Assembly: GCA_013396635.1 (NCBI GenBank)
Contig: WBMW01005542.1
Location: forward strand, 2,415,527-2,479,526
DNA length: 64,000 nt
Reading direction: 5' to 3'
DNA from: Penelope pileata
Lineage: Eukaryota; Chordata; Aves; Galliformes; Cracidae
Shown here: in pieces, positions 39,341 through 53,100 of the stretch
How the letters are laid out: each line of letters starts with the position of its first letter
How positions within the stretch are numbered: position 1 is the stretch's first letter
Program-made: the position numbers and the translations under genes
Notes under the pieces: generated by a model
Database searches by the model: none
What the model was told of the DNA's origin: nothing
Seen by the model: only the letters and a program-made list of their open reading frames with translations

Positions 39341-42300
39341 AGTTGGGGATTGTAATTATTATATAACTTCTGTCTTCCTCTGATTTTCGTCCAAACATAG
39401 ATCTACTATATTTGATGTTCATATGTATAGGTTATGTATTGTGCAAATACCCCATGCACTGAAAAGAGAAATTCCTAAAGATAGAATATCCAGTCAAATA
39501 ACGCAAGTCCTTATTGTGGTTCAGCGAGCTAAGATGGACCTATTTAGAATCAAACTGAAGAAGAAAGAAGAACACAAATTTCAATAGAAATGCCTTTCAT
39601 GAATTTCCAGGTAGTTCAACAGCTGGGTTGGAACACCATAGGCTTGTGTTGCCTGAGAAAATGCCTAAATGGTGGCTGTATCTGCCTGAAAATGTAGACA
39701 AGCAGTTGAAAAGAGCTTGAGCTACAGTCCAGAGCACTTCGCTGTTTTAGCTTGAAATTTAGGCATATGTGAAATCTTCATTCATGAAGGGCAAAGATGA
39801 ACGATGAGTTCCTTACTCTTCCATTTCCATATACCTCAGTGACATGAAATAACATTGCATGCTGGTTTTCGCAACTTGATGCAAATATTATTCTAGATTG
39901 GATTCCGGGAGTGAAAATGTTTCCTAACATTTATCATTTGTCACCTGTAATGTTGTGTAGAAAGAAGCCTTTGCTTCGTACCTCTAGAGGAGCAAGTGAC
40001 GTTACAGAGACTGACTGGAAGTGGAATAGACTTTTTCTAAAACTCCCTCTAACCAAGCAGAAGGTAGTTCATCTACATTTGATGGAATTATTACGTGACA
40101 AATTGAGTAACCATGTGTGAATACATATGGAATGGTGGGTTATTTTTAGTGGCCAAAAAAATCATGCTTAGAAAAAGATAACTGTTATATCTGTGGCATA
40201 TGCAAAAGTATGTGAATGGGTGGTTCCTCTTCCTGGTCTTGTTTTAAAAATATAAAATATAAAAATAGGTAGTTCTATAAATTTTTAAAATGTAAGTTTT
40301 AAAATATTTCAGTATGCTTGGTTGAAATGTTGGATTTAATTTAAGAGCATCCAGTAGTCATCATAATGTTGATTCAGAAGGAAATAGGATAACTCATCTA
40401 TTTGGAACGTTACCTACAGTTTCACTTCTCCTGTTGTATTGTATCAGGACTGTGTTGAGCGTGGTATTTTCTTAGCTGTGTCACTGCAGGAAAGCCAAAT
40501 CTAAAGTTGTCATGTGGCTTGCAAGCTGTCTTATCCTAAATGCATATTTAGTTGATTTGGCAAAGATGTATTGCTGTATTTATGCTGCCTTACACAAATC
40601 CTTGTGGTTTCTCTGTGTATTTAAAACAAATACTTATACTTACATATACTTACATTGTTTTACAGTGATTACATTCTTTTGGCATGTGCTGACATTTCTA
40701 TATGGATGTTTTATTCAAATGTAAGTCATCAGCCTGTGTGCAGCTTTGCAAGCAAGAGCCACATAACACATTTGAAAGCAATGTGAATAATACAATAATC
40801 CTACTTCTGTGTGAGCTTTAACTGGCTTTCTTATTAGCCCACCTCTACATAGAATTATAATGTTATTTTAAATAATATAGTGGTTTAGAATGAATTTCAA
40901 TCATTGCCCCAGATGCACTTTATCTACTGAAAGACCAAGATAAACACAATGTTAGAGTTTTTGTTGTTTTGTGATAGTATCTTCTTTTAAGAATATCTAT
41001 GGATGTCAGTGGGATCACTGAAACTTTCGTTTCAGCAGATGCTGCAAAAACATAGTAGTTAGAGAAACAATGGTTTTGCAAAAGCTTTCACATAGAAGTA
41101 CACTGGTTGCATTTCTGTGATTGCTCTTGGAATCCAGTTAAGTAAATTTAAGTAAAAGTTCATCCATAAAATTGTCTGATTTTCTTAATCTGCTTGAACC
41201 TTGATCTGTTTTCATATAATATTCTGAAGTTGGTAAAGATGCTTTGTGACTGGAGTCTGTAATCCCAAATGGGATTACACCACCTTCTTCTGATTCAGAA
41301 ACTCCTGCTGTTGCAATGTGTGTTGTTCCACAGAAATGAGGAGTAACTCCCTCTCAGACACTCGTGCCGAGGTTGTTGCCAGGGAGCAGTGTTAGTGCTG
41401 TCTTCTTTCCCTGCTCAAGTCAAGGCATTGTTTCTATTGTAAACTTGGGACTCAATGAGTTTATAAACTTGATGTAAATGATTTACTTCAGTTTGAAATT
41501 GCATTTCCCATGGGAGTGAACGGTTATCTTTCTAAAACCAATTTTTCTCAAAGTAAACAAATCACATTGCAACATTCAAGTTGGGGAATAAACATCCTTT
41601 ATACTGCAATTATGTTTTCACTCAAAGCCTTTTCTATTCTTTTTTTTTCCTTTTGTGTTTTTTTCTTTCTCTTTTGTTGTTGTTGTTTCTTTGATTTGCA
41701 CATTCCTTCTTCAGTGGACAGTGGTCTGCACTGGTTGGTGCAGAACGTGGCGTTCTTTGAGATCTGTCCTCCACGCACACACGACAGTGGGGCTGCCCAC
41801 GTGTCACAAGCTCTCAAAGCACGGTTCGTCCCACTGCAAGTGCATGCGTGTGGGTATGCGTGTGTGCTCCTTCCTCCCTTACAAGAAAATGAAAAGAGCA
41901 ATGAGTAATGCAGTGAGCATATCTGTTTTGCTTTCATTTCAGAAAGGTTTCTACCTCATGGCTTTTCTTAGATTATCTGGTTTCAAGCCATGTTGTTGTT
42001 GTAGCAGAGGCCAGCAACAGAGTGAGAACTTCTGCAGTGAAGTGTCCCTGAGAATCAAGCTGTCTGCAGGCTTTCACTCAGGGCCTGGGAGAATCACAGC
42101 ACTACATTGCAGGAATACCTCCTGAGTAAATCAGAGGCTTCTGCAGAGGATGCTGCAGTCAAAATTGGAGTGTGTTTGAAGGAGAGGAGGTTTTGGAACG
42201 AAGGCTGCAGCCTGTCTGTCTACTACCACTCTGGACTGCAAAGCAAACACGTTAAGGCTGGATAAGCACAAAAAAAGAGTTGAAACATCTGAGAAGGAAA

Positions 42301-42407
42301 GATTAAGCTGCTCTTCAGATTTTGATCACAAGATTTTCCAGATTCTAAAGCATGACACTTTTATTTTTTATAATACATACATTTATAAACATATCATGAT
42401 GCATTTT

Positions 42408-43025
42408 CTAAATGCAAAGGATTTTGGTGCACTCTGATTGGACCCATGGCAATACAATGACTAGCAATTTATCATAGCCCTTCCTGAATATAAAGGGACT
42501 TCTTAGCTGTGTTGCCTGAGTTTGTATTTGATTGGATGAAAAAATGCAGTGATTTGATGAACATGATGCTTTTTGTCTTGCTGCAGTCCATTGTTTGTGC
42601 ATTATTTTTAGTAACCAGAGAAAACCTTCTAAGATCTCTCTCACGTGGGGAGGAAAGTAGTTCCTTGCAATGTTAGCTGCATGCTTGACATCATAGGCTT
42701 TCACCTTCCAGGAGTGATAATGGGAAAAACTGGTTTCATTTTCTGTGCTAGAGTATTTGTCCTGTGATGAACAAAAGCTGAGATGAAATGCCAGGAGCTC
42801 CTTACCCCATAATTCTTTGGGGAGCAGAAGGTAGCAGGAGGAGCAAGTGTTGTCACCATCTTCTAGATCCCCAAACTCTGAGATCTGATTGACTTCAGCA
42901 GACCAAGGTGTTGGAAGCATCCCTTCATGTATGGCCAGTTCTGGGCAGGACACAGCTGGGTGCTTCAGAGTCTCCTTCAGTTTTTCCTCAGTGCTGAGTT
43001 GTCCTAGGTTGGACACTTCTACCAT
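42408..43025 (-). other. Unrecognised 205-codon open frame, intron of CPQ, antisense
   Basis: This is the longest open frame in the window, read against CPQ. The start codon at 43025-43023 has a favourable context (gac before, G after), an in-frame stop lies about 30 bases upstream, and an AATAAA lies about 45 bases beyond the stop codon (complement of 42360-42365). The product begins MVEVSNLGQLSTEEKLKETL and is mixed in composition, with many Ser and several Cys and His. I see no signal peptide, transmembrane segment or known domain. A frame this long is uncommon but not impossible by chance in 64 kb, and AATAAA is frequent in AT-rich DNA. It may be a non-coding accident, part of an antisense transcript, or a young gene. 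Confidence 0.15.
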
Positions 43026-43981
43026 GTCCCAAGGGTGGTCTTTATTGGCTCCAGTTGTTCAAAGACTTCTTGGACACATCAGAAGCTTTCTGCTCTTGTT
43101 TTTGTCCCATAGCATAGATTTTACCACATTTAATGCCCTACCTGGTCAGCTCAGAGTTCTTTTCCCTCCCTGACCTCTCCATTGCAATCACAGATCCAGC
43201 ACTCTCAAGCTTCAGGTCCAGGTAGGGAACTGTCTCACTTCTGGTATTGGTGTGATGCTGTTTGTCAATGTCTCAAAAGGAGCTCAGATCTAAAAGGGAG
43301 TGTTTCTGGAGACATATATAATGCTATCATCTACTGTAGCCACAGAACTCTTTGGAGAAAAACCATCTGGGACTTGCTGCCATGTAGTTTTTAATTTAAA
43401 GTAGTGCTTATGACTAATGGAACTATAAAATACCTTATCATTGTTGAGGCACATAGGGGACCGAGTAATAAATTAGAGGTCCTCTGTGGTAGGAGCCATA
43501 GATAATAGCAATAAAACAACAACCTCTGTCTGGAAATACTTCAGTCCAAGTTCGTATTTCTTACTTACATACCCGAAAAATAGGTTAATCAAATTTCATA
43601 CCTCAGGGCTCAAACAGTTCACAGCTGGAGCATGAAAGAAATTTTCCTCATTCTGCAATTTTCCTCATCCTGTATCTCTGGGAAGTATGCACTTAATGTT
43701 CAAAACAAAACCTTTCATTTGGACTTTCCTCACAGTGCATCTGTTTGATTTAAGCAATGGTTTGAAGCAGTAGGACACATTTGGTCATCCCAGATTTATG
43801 TTCAGTGACAGAGAATGATGTTTTAGTTTTGATGTTTTAGTTTTACGTGAAATGTTTTCTTCCTCGTTTTGAACTAAGAAGACAAATTTATGACAAAATC
43901 ATTAAAATGCTTAAATGCTGAACTGATTTTTCTGATTTACTGTTTTCATATAGATATGTTTTCTCATAATTGCTTTTCCAG

Positions 43982-44093
43982 ATTGTATTGGTCAGTGGAC
44001 ATCTGGACAGCTGGGATGTTGGGCAGGGAGCTATGGATGATGGTGGTGGAGCATTTATATCATGGGAAGCATTATCACTCATTAAGGATCTGG
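43982..44093 (+). CDS. CPQ: CPQ internal exon with first two metal-ligand motifs
   Basis: The exon has 112 bases: 37 codons in phase 0 plus one base of a split Gly codon. The acceptor is gcttttccag; the donor is ctgg|gtaaat. The product is IVLVSGHLDSWDVGQGAMDD, then GGGAFISWEALSLIKDL. From family knowledge, the His in SGHLDSW is a zinc ligand and the first Asp of AMDDGGG bridges the two metals of the M28 site; both are present. The Asp two residues after the ligand His, which polarises the catalytic site in the M28 pattern HxD, is also intact. The exon continues directly from ...SKYPEQ of the exon ending at 2724, and the match to vertebrate CPQ is nearly residue for residue. The true frame is short and closed by introns, so it can be found only by homology. 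Confidence 0.97.
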
Positions 44094-47000
44094 GTAAATA
44101 TTTAATTTAAAATATTTCTAATGCATTACACTGCCACTGTTGTCTAAACTGGATTTTCTATTTTATCCATTCCTCTGAGCACAAGTATTCATACTTAGTA
44201 TAAACATTTTGCAAGTTTGTCTGTTAAACCCCTTCTTTCTACATAGAAGTCATCAAAAGCAAGACATCAGTCAATGATCTAGAAAGTGCTTTAAGCATTC
44301 ATGTCAGAGAATGAAAGCCTAGTATAAGATATAATAACTAAGTAATGCAGAAGGAAGTCACTCTTCATTTGTTCGTAATGACTTCCTCCCTATTAAAGAT
44401 GAAGCTTCATGTAGTTACATGAAAATCAGCCTTCAGATATTTTTCTCTGCCTTTTGTCTTTGAGCACATTTGTAAATCTTTCACTGTTTTACATGCTGCT
44501 TTTCTAGTGGCTGTTCAGTTAATTTAATTTCCACCTTCATAACTTGATCTTCATAAATTCTCAAGACAATTTCATCTACATCTCTCTCAAGAACATGCAA
44601 CAATGACTGGATCCAGGCCTTGATGCTACCTCTTGTTTTTTTATTTTCACTTATTTGTAAAGACAGTCACCTAAGCTGATCCTAAACTTCACAAAAATCA
44701 TATTTCAATGTCCCTTTTCCTTGATTGCTCTTGCTAAATAAATTTATATCCTACCTAGACTTGTTCCACCAAATGCCGTTAAATACAGCTTTACCATCAA
44801 GATGGTGGGCTCTTGGGTTTGCACTTTAGGGTTGACTTCTTGATCGTTTGTGCTGCTTTTATGTTGCTGTGTGCTTGGGCTTTGTTTTGGACTATGACAG
44901 CTGACTTCCTTGGCAGAGGTAATCCAGATCAGAGGGGACACACACATGAGTCTCATCACTACAAGGATATAGTTCTGTCAAATTTCACTTTACCATGATG
45001 TCCTATCATCTGAGTCCACAGTAGACTCTTATGTCTCATCATGTAATGTGACACTAAGATCTTGCACATCATAATATCATGCTGCAATAAGTTTGTGGGA
45101 TGCAAAATAGTGTTTTCTTTTCAGCGATCACTTCTGTGAATCCTGTTGATCATCAGCAGGGTGATAAGTTGACGAAGTTTTGGAATTTGGTCTATAGATG
45201 GTGGATACTTGTGAAATTGATATTCCAGTGCGCAGGCTGCCAACCAGAGACTTGCTGGTCTCCTTCCTCCAAAATCTCTGCTCAGCAGAAGTGGGAGGTG
45301 AAGTAAACCACCGTGCTGTTAGTCTCTTCTAGTAGTGCTGTGGGTGAAATACCAGTGTGGAATTGCTCAGCCCATGTCTCCTGGTTTGCATATTCCCTCT
45401 ATGTGGGACCTGAAGGGCCAGGTTCTTTTAGTCATGGGTTTCATCCGACTTGTGAATAGAAGCAGGCTGCAGACAGCATGTTGTTGTAGGAGGGCATGGC
45501 CTACATAAGCCTGTGTAAGGTGTGTTTGGCAGGAGATAGTCCACAAGGTAAGATGGGTAAGGATGAGTGTATGAGTGTGAGCAAGAGGGAGGTCTCGTTG
45601 CACTGAACAAAATTATGTGTAATTCCTCACAGGCTGGAGGATGAGTGTGGCAGAGACGCTGTCCAAGAGTTCTGAGCTTAGCTGTGAGAATGCAGCTCAT
45701 GCTCACCATTTCCCAGACTGAAATCTACAGTCAGGTACTGCTGCCAGAAATGGTCTAGGCATTGACCTAACTGCCAGGCGTAGAACATTCAAGTTCATTT
45801 GCCTGTGTTCTCCTTACACCCAGCTTCTCAAAGTTTGGTCTGCTATCCTGCTGTTCTTAGTCTGCCGTGTGATTTCTGGTCTCCAAAGTGCAGATTCCAT
45901 TCTTATGCTTGATCTGTAGATGTTTGCTGTTTTTACTTCCATATAAGCTTTTGTCACTATGCCCCTCAAAACTAGTTCAAAGCTGACTTCTCCGATTGTC
46001 GATTTGATATGCAAGGGTGCTTTCCCCCTTTCCATCACATGGAATCTATACTTCCTTATCCTTCCTTTTTTCCAGAACTGTAACCTGTGGTCAATAGGAA
46101 TGCTCTAAGTATTCATTAAAAACTAAAATCAGCTGCTGGTTCCTGCTCTTGGCTCAGGCAGAGTTTAAATCAGAAACTAGCCTTTCCTGCTTCTAATCAG
46201 AGGGATTGGTGCACTTTTACAATCTCAGGATTTCTTGAAGAGCTCTTTGTAGACAAGCTCTGTTATGTGATAAGCCACTCTCATCCTGCAATGATGAACA
46301 TCAGACGCCCTTGTGAATTGCTATTTCTTTATTTTGCATTATTTGAACCCCTTATCTCTTCTTTTTCACAGCCTCAGAATGACTGGAATATCAATCTGTA
46401 ACTATAAAAACAAAATGCATCTGTTCAAATTTTTGTTCTTTTAAAAGTGAATTATAAAGTATTCTTCTACAGAAGAATCCAGGCCTAGTCTTTCATTTAA
46501 TGTTTTGTAATCTTTTTTTTTTTTTTTTTTATGATTCTTGGAAAATTGTCTATGCTTCCTCCACCTCCAGGAAAAGAATTGTTTCTGTATTTGCTGATTC
46601 CATTCTATTCAGAACAAACTGTTTTGCGTCTCTTAAGGGCAAATTCATGGTGGCATTGTATAGTTCTTATTCACTGTGTTTTCTTTCAGGCATGAATGAA
46701 ATGCATCACTCTCTTGCTTGTTCAAATATTTGATTTCCTCCAGTAGTAGCCTGTGTGTTTGCTGTACAACCTGTGGTGAAATGCTGTTTTCTCAGCTGGG
46801 AAATGTCTGAGCCTTTGCTGCTGCACTCTGTTCTGGTTAGCTGTTGTGTTGAGCTCTTCTTGATATACCAGTGCTCTGCAGGAACATACAACTGGGAGAG
46901 AACATCTGGGTTGTCAAATCTAACCTCTAGATTGCTGTGTGAGGGAGCACTTTTCATCTTCCATAGCAGATTGTTCAGTGCAGATTTTGTATCTCCTTAT

Positions 47001-47866
47001 GCACGTAAATCTGACCAAAACAATGACAGCAAAGTGCAGATTCTGTGGGAAATGAATTAGTGAGTTTTATATAAAACCAATTCCATAAATTGCATTTTCA
47101 ATATGCAGTAGTTTCAAGCATTGTATGTTGAACTATGCAGGCTTGGTTTCATATCTTTTCAACCCTGATAAATTTAGTTCAGTCAAACCAAATACATTTG
47201 GCATGGGAATAAGCCAACTAAACTGTCTTGCCAGTATGCACATGTAGAATTTGCAGTGTTTACTGGGAGTCTTAAAGTCATGGTGCATTGTGAAGCCTTG
47301 AAAACTGTGTCTGCATATTGTATAACTGATCTTACAAATACAGATATATGACCTGAAAGCTGAAGTGAGCATTTTGAAATGTGAATTTTGGAAAGTAAAG
47401 CTTGTATTATGTGTAGTGAGGGCTACCACTGGTGTCTGCTACTGCCCCTTAGTTCCACAGAAGTGAAATATTACTATACTATTTAAGCAAGTTCTTTTAT
47501 TAGTGATCTAATAGCATTTTATCATAATATCATGGTTACCCTTGGGCCTGGCCAGTGGACACGAGTTATGCTTGTTAATTAGGACTTCGGAAATTCCATG
47601 CGTTACTTGAAGAAGGATTGTAATTTAATCATTATTCTGCACTTTCAACATAACCCCTCCCCAGACCATTTTGTAGGTTTTGGCATAGGACCAAATAAAT
47701 GAAATTCATTGAAAAATCATTAAAATTACAGTGTAAACGGTTACATTTTAAGCGGTGCAGTGTTCATGCTCCAATTAAAAGTATTTAATAGTTTTTACTT
47801 TTATTTCTAAATATATCAAGTACTTAATATGTTAGGCTTTATATTTTCTGAATCTTCAGTCTTGGC

Positions 47867-47965
47867 TTTTTTTTTTTTTTTTCTTTTTTGGTTTTTTTTT
47901 TTTTTTTTTTTTTTAATTTGAGCTGGCAGTTTCTGTGCCATTTTCATATCTTTTTTTTTTTTTTT
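47867..47965. repeat. T-rich low-complexity block
   Basis: Three T runs of about 14-20 bases are separated by short interruptions (ttcttttttgg, and about 35 bp of unique sequence). It ends in a polypyrimidine tract and ctgcag at about 47985, resembling a splice acceptor, but no convincing exon follows. Confidence 0.85.
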
Positions 47966-50900
47966 CTTTCTGGTCTTTCTGCAGATTCCCAGGCACTGTA
48001 ACAGTTAGCTACATGTTCACTGTAAGAACACATAACAGTAGCACAGTCTCAAGTAGCTTCACACAGAGACTTCAACCCTTCAACTTTTTGGAGGGAAAAA
48101 GTGGAACTTATTGGTTTTGGTAGGATTTTTTTTTTGCATTTCACTTTTTGACTTCATATAGATGTCGTTTCTTTTTGAGACAAAGGGAGTCAGCCTGGAG
48201 GCAGAGGATGAAGCACCTGGTGGTGAGTTCTGCATCTTCCACACCAAGGTGATGAGAATGGGCACCTGTGGGAGTTGTCTTTGTCTCTCCTCCTTCTCCA
48301 GAGAAGAAGCACAGGCAGCAAATTCAGAGTTAATGGCTACTTCTAGTCGGATTACAATTCAGTGAGGTGAATATTGCTCCAAGTGTCTATTCCATAGCCA
48401 CCCAGTGCAGAAACTGAACTCCACATTTTCTGTTCGGTGTGTTTGCAGCTTCACTCCAGAAAAAAACTTTCTACAGTGTACTGATAAATGTCCACACTGA
48501 TCTGTGCATGTGTTGGTACCAGCATGGCTTGTAGGTATCTCCTGACCTGAGTGGACAGAAGTGTTTTCTTAGTGCACCCGTGCCAATGTCTGCCTGCTGC
48601 TGAGCCGGTCTGTGCTGATCACAGATCATGCAATACCCCGTGGTGTTGCCTTGCTGAACTCAGAAACACCCACCCACTAGTGGCCATTCTGCCTAATCTT
48701 ATCCAAACGGCTCCTTTCTCCCAGTTCATGCAGAAGTTTAACAAAGCACAAAGGAAGGAAAAATACTACTTTTGTCCTACCGCTTTTGAAGCTTATATGT
48801 GCCACTGATTGGCAAGATCCCTGGCAAGCTACTTTGTGGTTAATTTGCCTGAAAACCAAAGAGCTGGAAGCATTTCCACATAAGTTGTTTATGTGAAGAA
48901 AGATGGAAGTTTCAACCACTTGATGCTCTTTATTCCTTTTTCTGGGAATAAAGAGACCTTTAAAGGCCCTGAGGCGCCTTAGCTGATTTGAGCTGGTGAA
49001 GTCCCTTTCCTCTAGTGGGGCTGTGGCTGCTATGATTATCTGAGGACTTCTGATGCTTAAGAAATTGCTTTTCTATACTGTAGGCAGGGTTTGCAAGGCA
49101 GTAAGCTTGTGCAACTGTGCAGTTTGCCTGCAGCTGTGTCTGTCAGCTGCCACCTTCCCCAGCCCTAGTCAGTCTCTAACCTTTTGATCAATTCTAACTA
49201 AATTTGATAGAGGCATAGAAATATTTAGAATATGAACTTCTGGTGCATTCTTTGGAAATGAATTACTGAGGAAAGATGGATGAGTGCCTTTATGTCCCAT
49301 CTGAGGGAAGGGCAGGAAGAAGCTCTGCTTTTATCCTTTCTGTATGATGATAAATACATGTTTAATCAGCACACGTGTAGCTCTGGAGTAAGCACCAGGG
49401 CTTTTTTCTTTTGGCTCTATCTGCAAGTTTTGTGGGGTAGTAGCAAATATTACTATGGCAGTAGTGAGAGTATTATTTGGGGTAATTTAGAGATAATGGG
49501 AAGGCAATGGGATTATTTTTGAAAGGAACATCTGAAGGGTTCCTGTCTTTAAGCAGAGGTAATCCGTGGGGTGTTGTATGAGCTGTGATGTGGTGCGAGG
49601 GTGTTTGGAAGTTGTAGGAGAGACAGCACAAAAGCAAAGTGGGGTTTTCTAGTTTTGCAGAGCAGCTCTGTTTCTAATACAGTCTAGAAACTCAAACTCA
49701 TTCTGTTTTCAGGTTGAATTCATAATTCTCCAATTCTACATTTGTTAGTTCATGTGCAAAAAAGGTGTCTTTGGAGACAGTGAATGCCGTTTGCCTCAGC
49801 ATTTTGATGTTACAGTGGTTACTGCTCTGGTCTTGTCTTAATCATGTTTTCTTGTCCCTGCGTCACATGAGGTTTACAAAAGAAGTTGCCTTTCCAGGTG
49901 AGGTGAAAGACTGATTAAGCCGCTATTCAGAAAAGTTCCCTCAAAATTATCTTGTTGCCCTATTTACCTTTAGATAGCCCTACAGGTTGGACTGACAGCC
50001 GGTGGGACTCAGTCCTGCCCTGGATGATGATTGCCTGTTTCATTTTTTGTGCTTCCACCATTTCAAGCCTGCTGATACTGTGATGGTCTTGCTGAGGATT
50101 AATACTTGCTGACAGTGTTTTTGAGCAAGAAGCAGGGAGTATGTATCCAGTCATTTCGGAACTTTAGCTGCTGCTTTCTCTCTGCTTCTAATCCAGCTGC
50201 AATCCTTTATCTCTTGGCATGGGTGGCCACTTCCCACCCGAGGCCACAGGTGCCCTCCCCAAGGAACACGAGTGACGCTCTCCGGCAAAGTCACCTTCTC
50301 CTCCAGCTCTAGAAACACAGGACTTTTATACTTAAAGGGAGCTTGGGGAACTGAATAACAAGAATAACGCTGAAAAGCCTTTAGGAGGTGATCATATGGC
50401 AATGTCAGCTTTCCAAGCATAACATTTTATGCCTTCTAATTGCAGTAGAGAGCCCACTGGAGTTAGTGAGACAGTCAATTTTGATTGATGTATTTCAGTG
50501 CTTTCTTCTGAAAATCTTCAGACATTGTAGCTGTTGTGTCTCTTTTTAATTGGAACAACTGGAGCCAAATTTCGGGGCTTATTTTTTTCCGTTGAGAAGA
50601 GGAGCTGCTGTGGTCTGCTACTTGACACTACAGTCTAGGTTATTTTTAGAGTCTCACCTCTGCTAACATGGGAAGAATCAAATAGCTGTCAGGTCTTTTG
50701 TTCACATCTCAGATTTTTTCAGGAACATTTATACAGCTCTCTCTCCTTGTTCAGAGATGTGCTTTCTACCTTTACATGGCTGTGTTTGGGTCTGACGTGC
50801 TCCCTTGTTAGTCAGCTTCTTGTATTCTCCCTGTCCCAGAGGCACACATGTCCACCTGCTACTGCTCAGCCTGTGTGTTTACCTTCAGAAGAAAGCCATT

Positions 50901-52599
50901 GGCTGTGCCAAATCACAAACATACCCTCTTATCCCTCAATTGTTTGAACAGAAACATATAAGGCGTTGTGAGTTATTACTATCTGAGACCTTGCCTGGAG
51001 TAATGTGGCTGGTATAGACTTCAGGAAAGGCAGCTGCCCTCCAAAGAAAACTACAGAGATGGTTTTTGGTACAGAGTAAAAATTTCCCCTCTCTTGCTGT
51101 TGTCTCATGTGCATTGAGCTCGTGTTCAGTCATGTCTGCATGCCACCCGAGACCAGAAGTCTCCTGCTAGGACTGTGCCTCCAAGTGCTTTCTGGGAATC
51201 CTGGTTCTTCCATATAAAAAAATATTTGGTGTGGGCAGCTGCCAGAGACCGTGAATACTAGGAGTCAAGTAGATGAACAGGACACACTTTCCTCTTCCTC
51301 AGCATAGGGCACGATGCACGATGCCGTTGCTGCTATAGCAACCCAATGAAGGAAGAGTTATTGTTGACAAAGTCTAATCCCAGCCATCACACCTTTCACA
51401 TGGCTTTCCTACATTCCTAGACTATGATCTGTACACACATGAGAAAGAAGAAATTGATGGCGATAGGTGCTATACATGCCTCCCCCTCTTCCTCCTTTTG
51501 CCAGCATTGTAGAGAAATGGGGTTGTCATGAGTCAACTTTCCTATAGATGTAGACAAGGATCTGGTACAGCCAAATTTCTGTTTCCCAGCATAAAGGCGG
51601 ATAGAACTAAAGAAGTGTTTTTTAAAACAATGCATGTTAGAATTTCAAAGTGCAACCTGAATTACATTTTATGTAACTCACAGGGAGTTGATTAGGCAGT
51701 TTTTTTTCCACCTTAAAACTTATTTTAAATTGAAATTGTAATTCTCCTCTGAATTATACCCATGACTAATGTGACTCAAATGCCATAAGACAGATTTCTA
51801 TTCAGTTCACTGTAGTCTTTGTATGAAGTTACATTTCTCAATTCCAAATTCACTGGCTAATATATGAGAAGTAAAGAGATATTTTATGAAAAAAATAATT
51901 ATTGGAGTCATTCATTTTCTGCTAGTTTAATTGAAGTCATATAACTGCAATTTTAACCTACTTTATAGAAATTTTGTTAAATGTGTTTCTGAATTTCCTG
52001 TAGCTGTGGTGATGTAGCTCTTTGCTGTCTAGGAGATATGTTGTGAAACATTATTAAATGACTGCTTTTATAGTAGGCTTTTTTTTTTTTTTTTGGATTA
52101 AATATCCCTGATAATAACTCCTTGTTCTTACATTCTTTCCACTTCCCCAAAGCTGCATATTTTATTCTGACCTTCATATTTTGCAGTTCTGCTAAATCTA
52201 CTTAATACGAAATATATGCACGTGCTCTCACACTACAGCTACATTTGAACCTTCATTTCAACATGCAGTTAAATATGTATTTGGCAAATACTTAAGTCTT
52301 CCATTTCCATACTGAGCTGACATAGCAGGGAGGTTACTGCAGGCTTATGAAGTTGTTAATTGAGCAGGAGATTTAGGCTTCCTGCCCTCCTTAACAGTGT
52401 TGCCCTGTGTCCTGTGGACTGCTGCTACTGCTCTGCAAGCTTTAATTTACTGAGGAAATTCAAGTTAAAAAATATGCTTTATTTATCTACAAAAATATTA
52501 AAAACCTTATGACAGAAGCTATTATGATTTTTTTTTTTCCAAATCTGCAACACAGCCAGCATGGTGAAATATTGAAATCCTTTCTGGATGAAGTCAGAG

Positions 52600-53100
52600 T
52601 CATCTTGTCCTTGCTGTCAAGATTTTTAGGGTATATGTTTTCCATATGGTGAGACAACGAACTGTGGTCGGTGCATTTTCTGAGTTCTCAGCTCTGAGGA
52701 CAGTACGGATATCGTAACAGATTTGAGCTTTTGTTAGTCCAAACAGGAACAGCAGAAGCTGAAGGTAGAGCCACAACATGGAAAAGGTCAGACCACGGTT
52801 TATGCTTGTAATGTCAGAGACAGTGAGGGAGAGAGGCCTGCATTGCCTTTTTAGCTCCACAAGAATTTTAAGAGATCTCCGAATACTGTTCAGGAAGAAG
52901 GTTTTTACTAGAGCGGAGTAAGGTGCATTTTCAAGGTGGGCTTCAGGACAAAATCCCGAGCACAGAAGAGCACATTTCTCAGTGCTCCTCTTGGGAGCCG
53001 TCCCCGAGCCATGCAGGCCGGTGGCTCTGAGGCGGGCGGGCCCCACAGGAGCGCTCGCTGCAGCAGCTCTGCAGCCCGACCCGAATGCAGCCCAAGGCAT
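52600..53100 (-). other. Unrecognised 166-codon open frame starting in the GC-rich patch
   Basis: This frame is read against CPQ. It starts in the GC-rich patch with an Ala/Gly-rich leader (MPWAAFGSGCRAAAASAPVG) and continues into AT-richer sequence. Around codons 108-124 is a strongly hydrophobic stretch (MLWLYLQLLLFLFGLTKAQ) that looks like a signal peptide or membrane segment if an internal Met is used. I recognise no domain. The change in composition partway argues that this is a composite of unrelated DNA. It could be the first part of an antisense transcript from a weak promoter, or chance. Confidence 0.15.

Larger units (their letters stand above)
2725..43981 (+). other. CPQ: CPQ long intron (about 41.3 kb)
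   Basis: The intron begins gtgagt after the exon ending at 2724 and ends ttttccag before the exon at 43982. Both flanking exons are phase 0 here, so any in-frame cassette whose length is a multiple of three could be included without a shift. Content: exon-like segments at 4417-4611 and 17044-17260; CR1 pieces at 10.2, 31.4-34.1, 34.7-35.1, 35.4 and 36.3-36.8 kb; a mariner at 20.9-21.5 kb; an LTR-like piece at 18.05 kb; simple repeats listed separately; and an unrecognised ORF at 42408-43025. The other stretches, including 4.7-7.8, 11-17, 21.5-27.2, 28.4-31.3 and 37.2-42.3 kb, hold AT-rich sequence in which I recognise nothing. Confidence 0.9.

Noticed and set aside
41655..42125. 156-codon + strand frame with Cys-rich segments, and an acceptor-like ttcatttcag at 41942
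   Set aside because: The start lies in a T-rich low-complexity tract, giving Phe/Val runs. Two overlapping frames on both strands are also open here, which suggests composition and not coding. No matching donor in phase.
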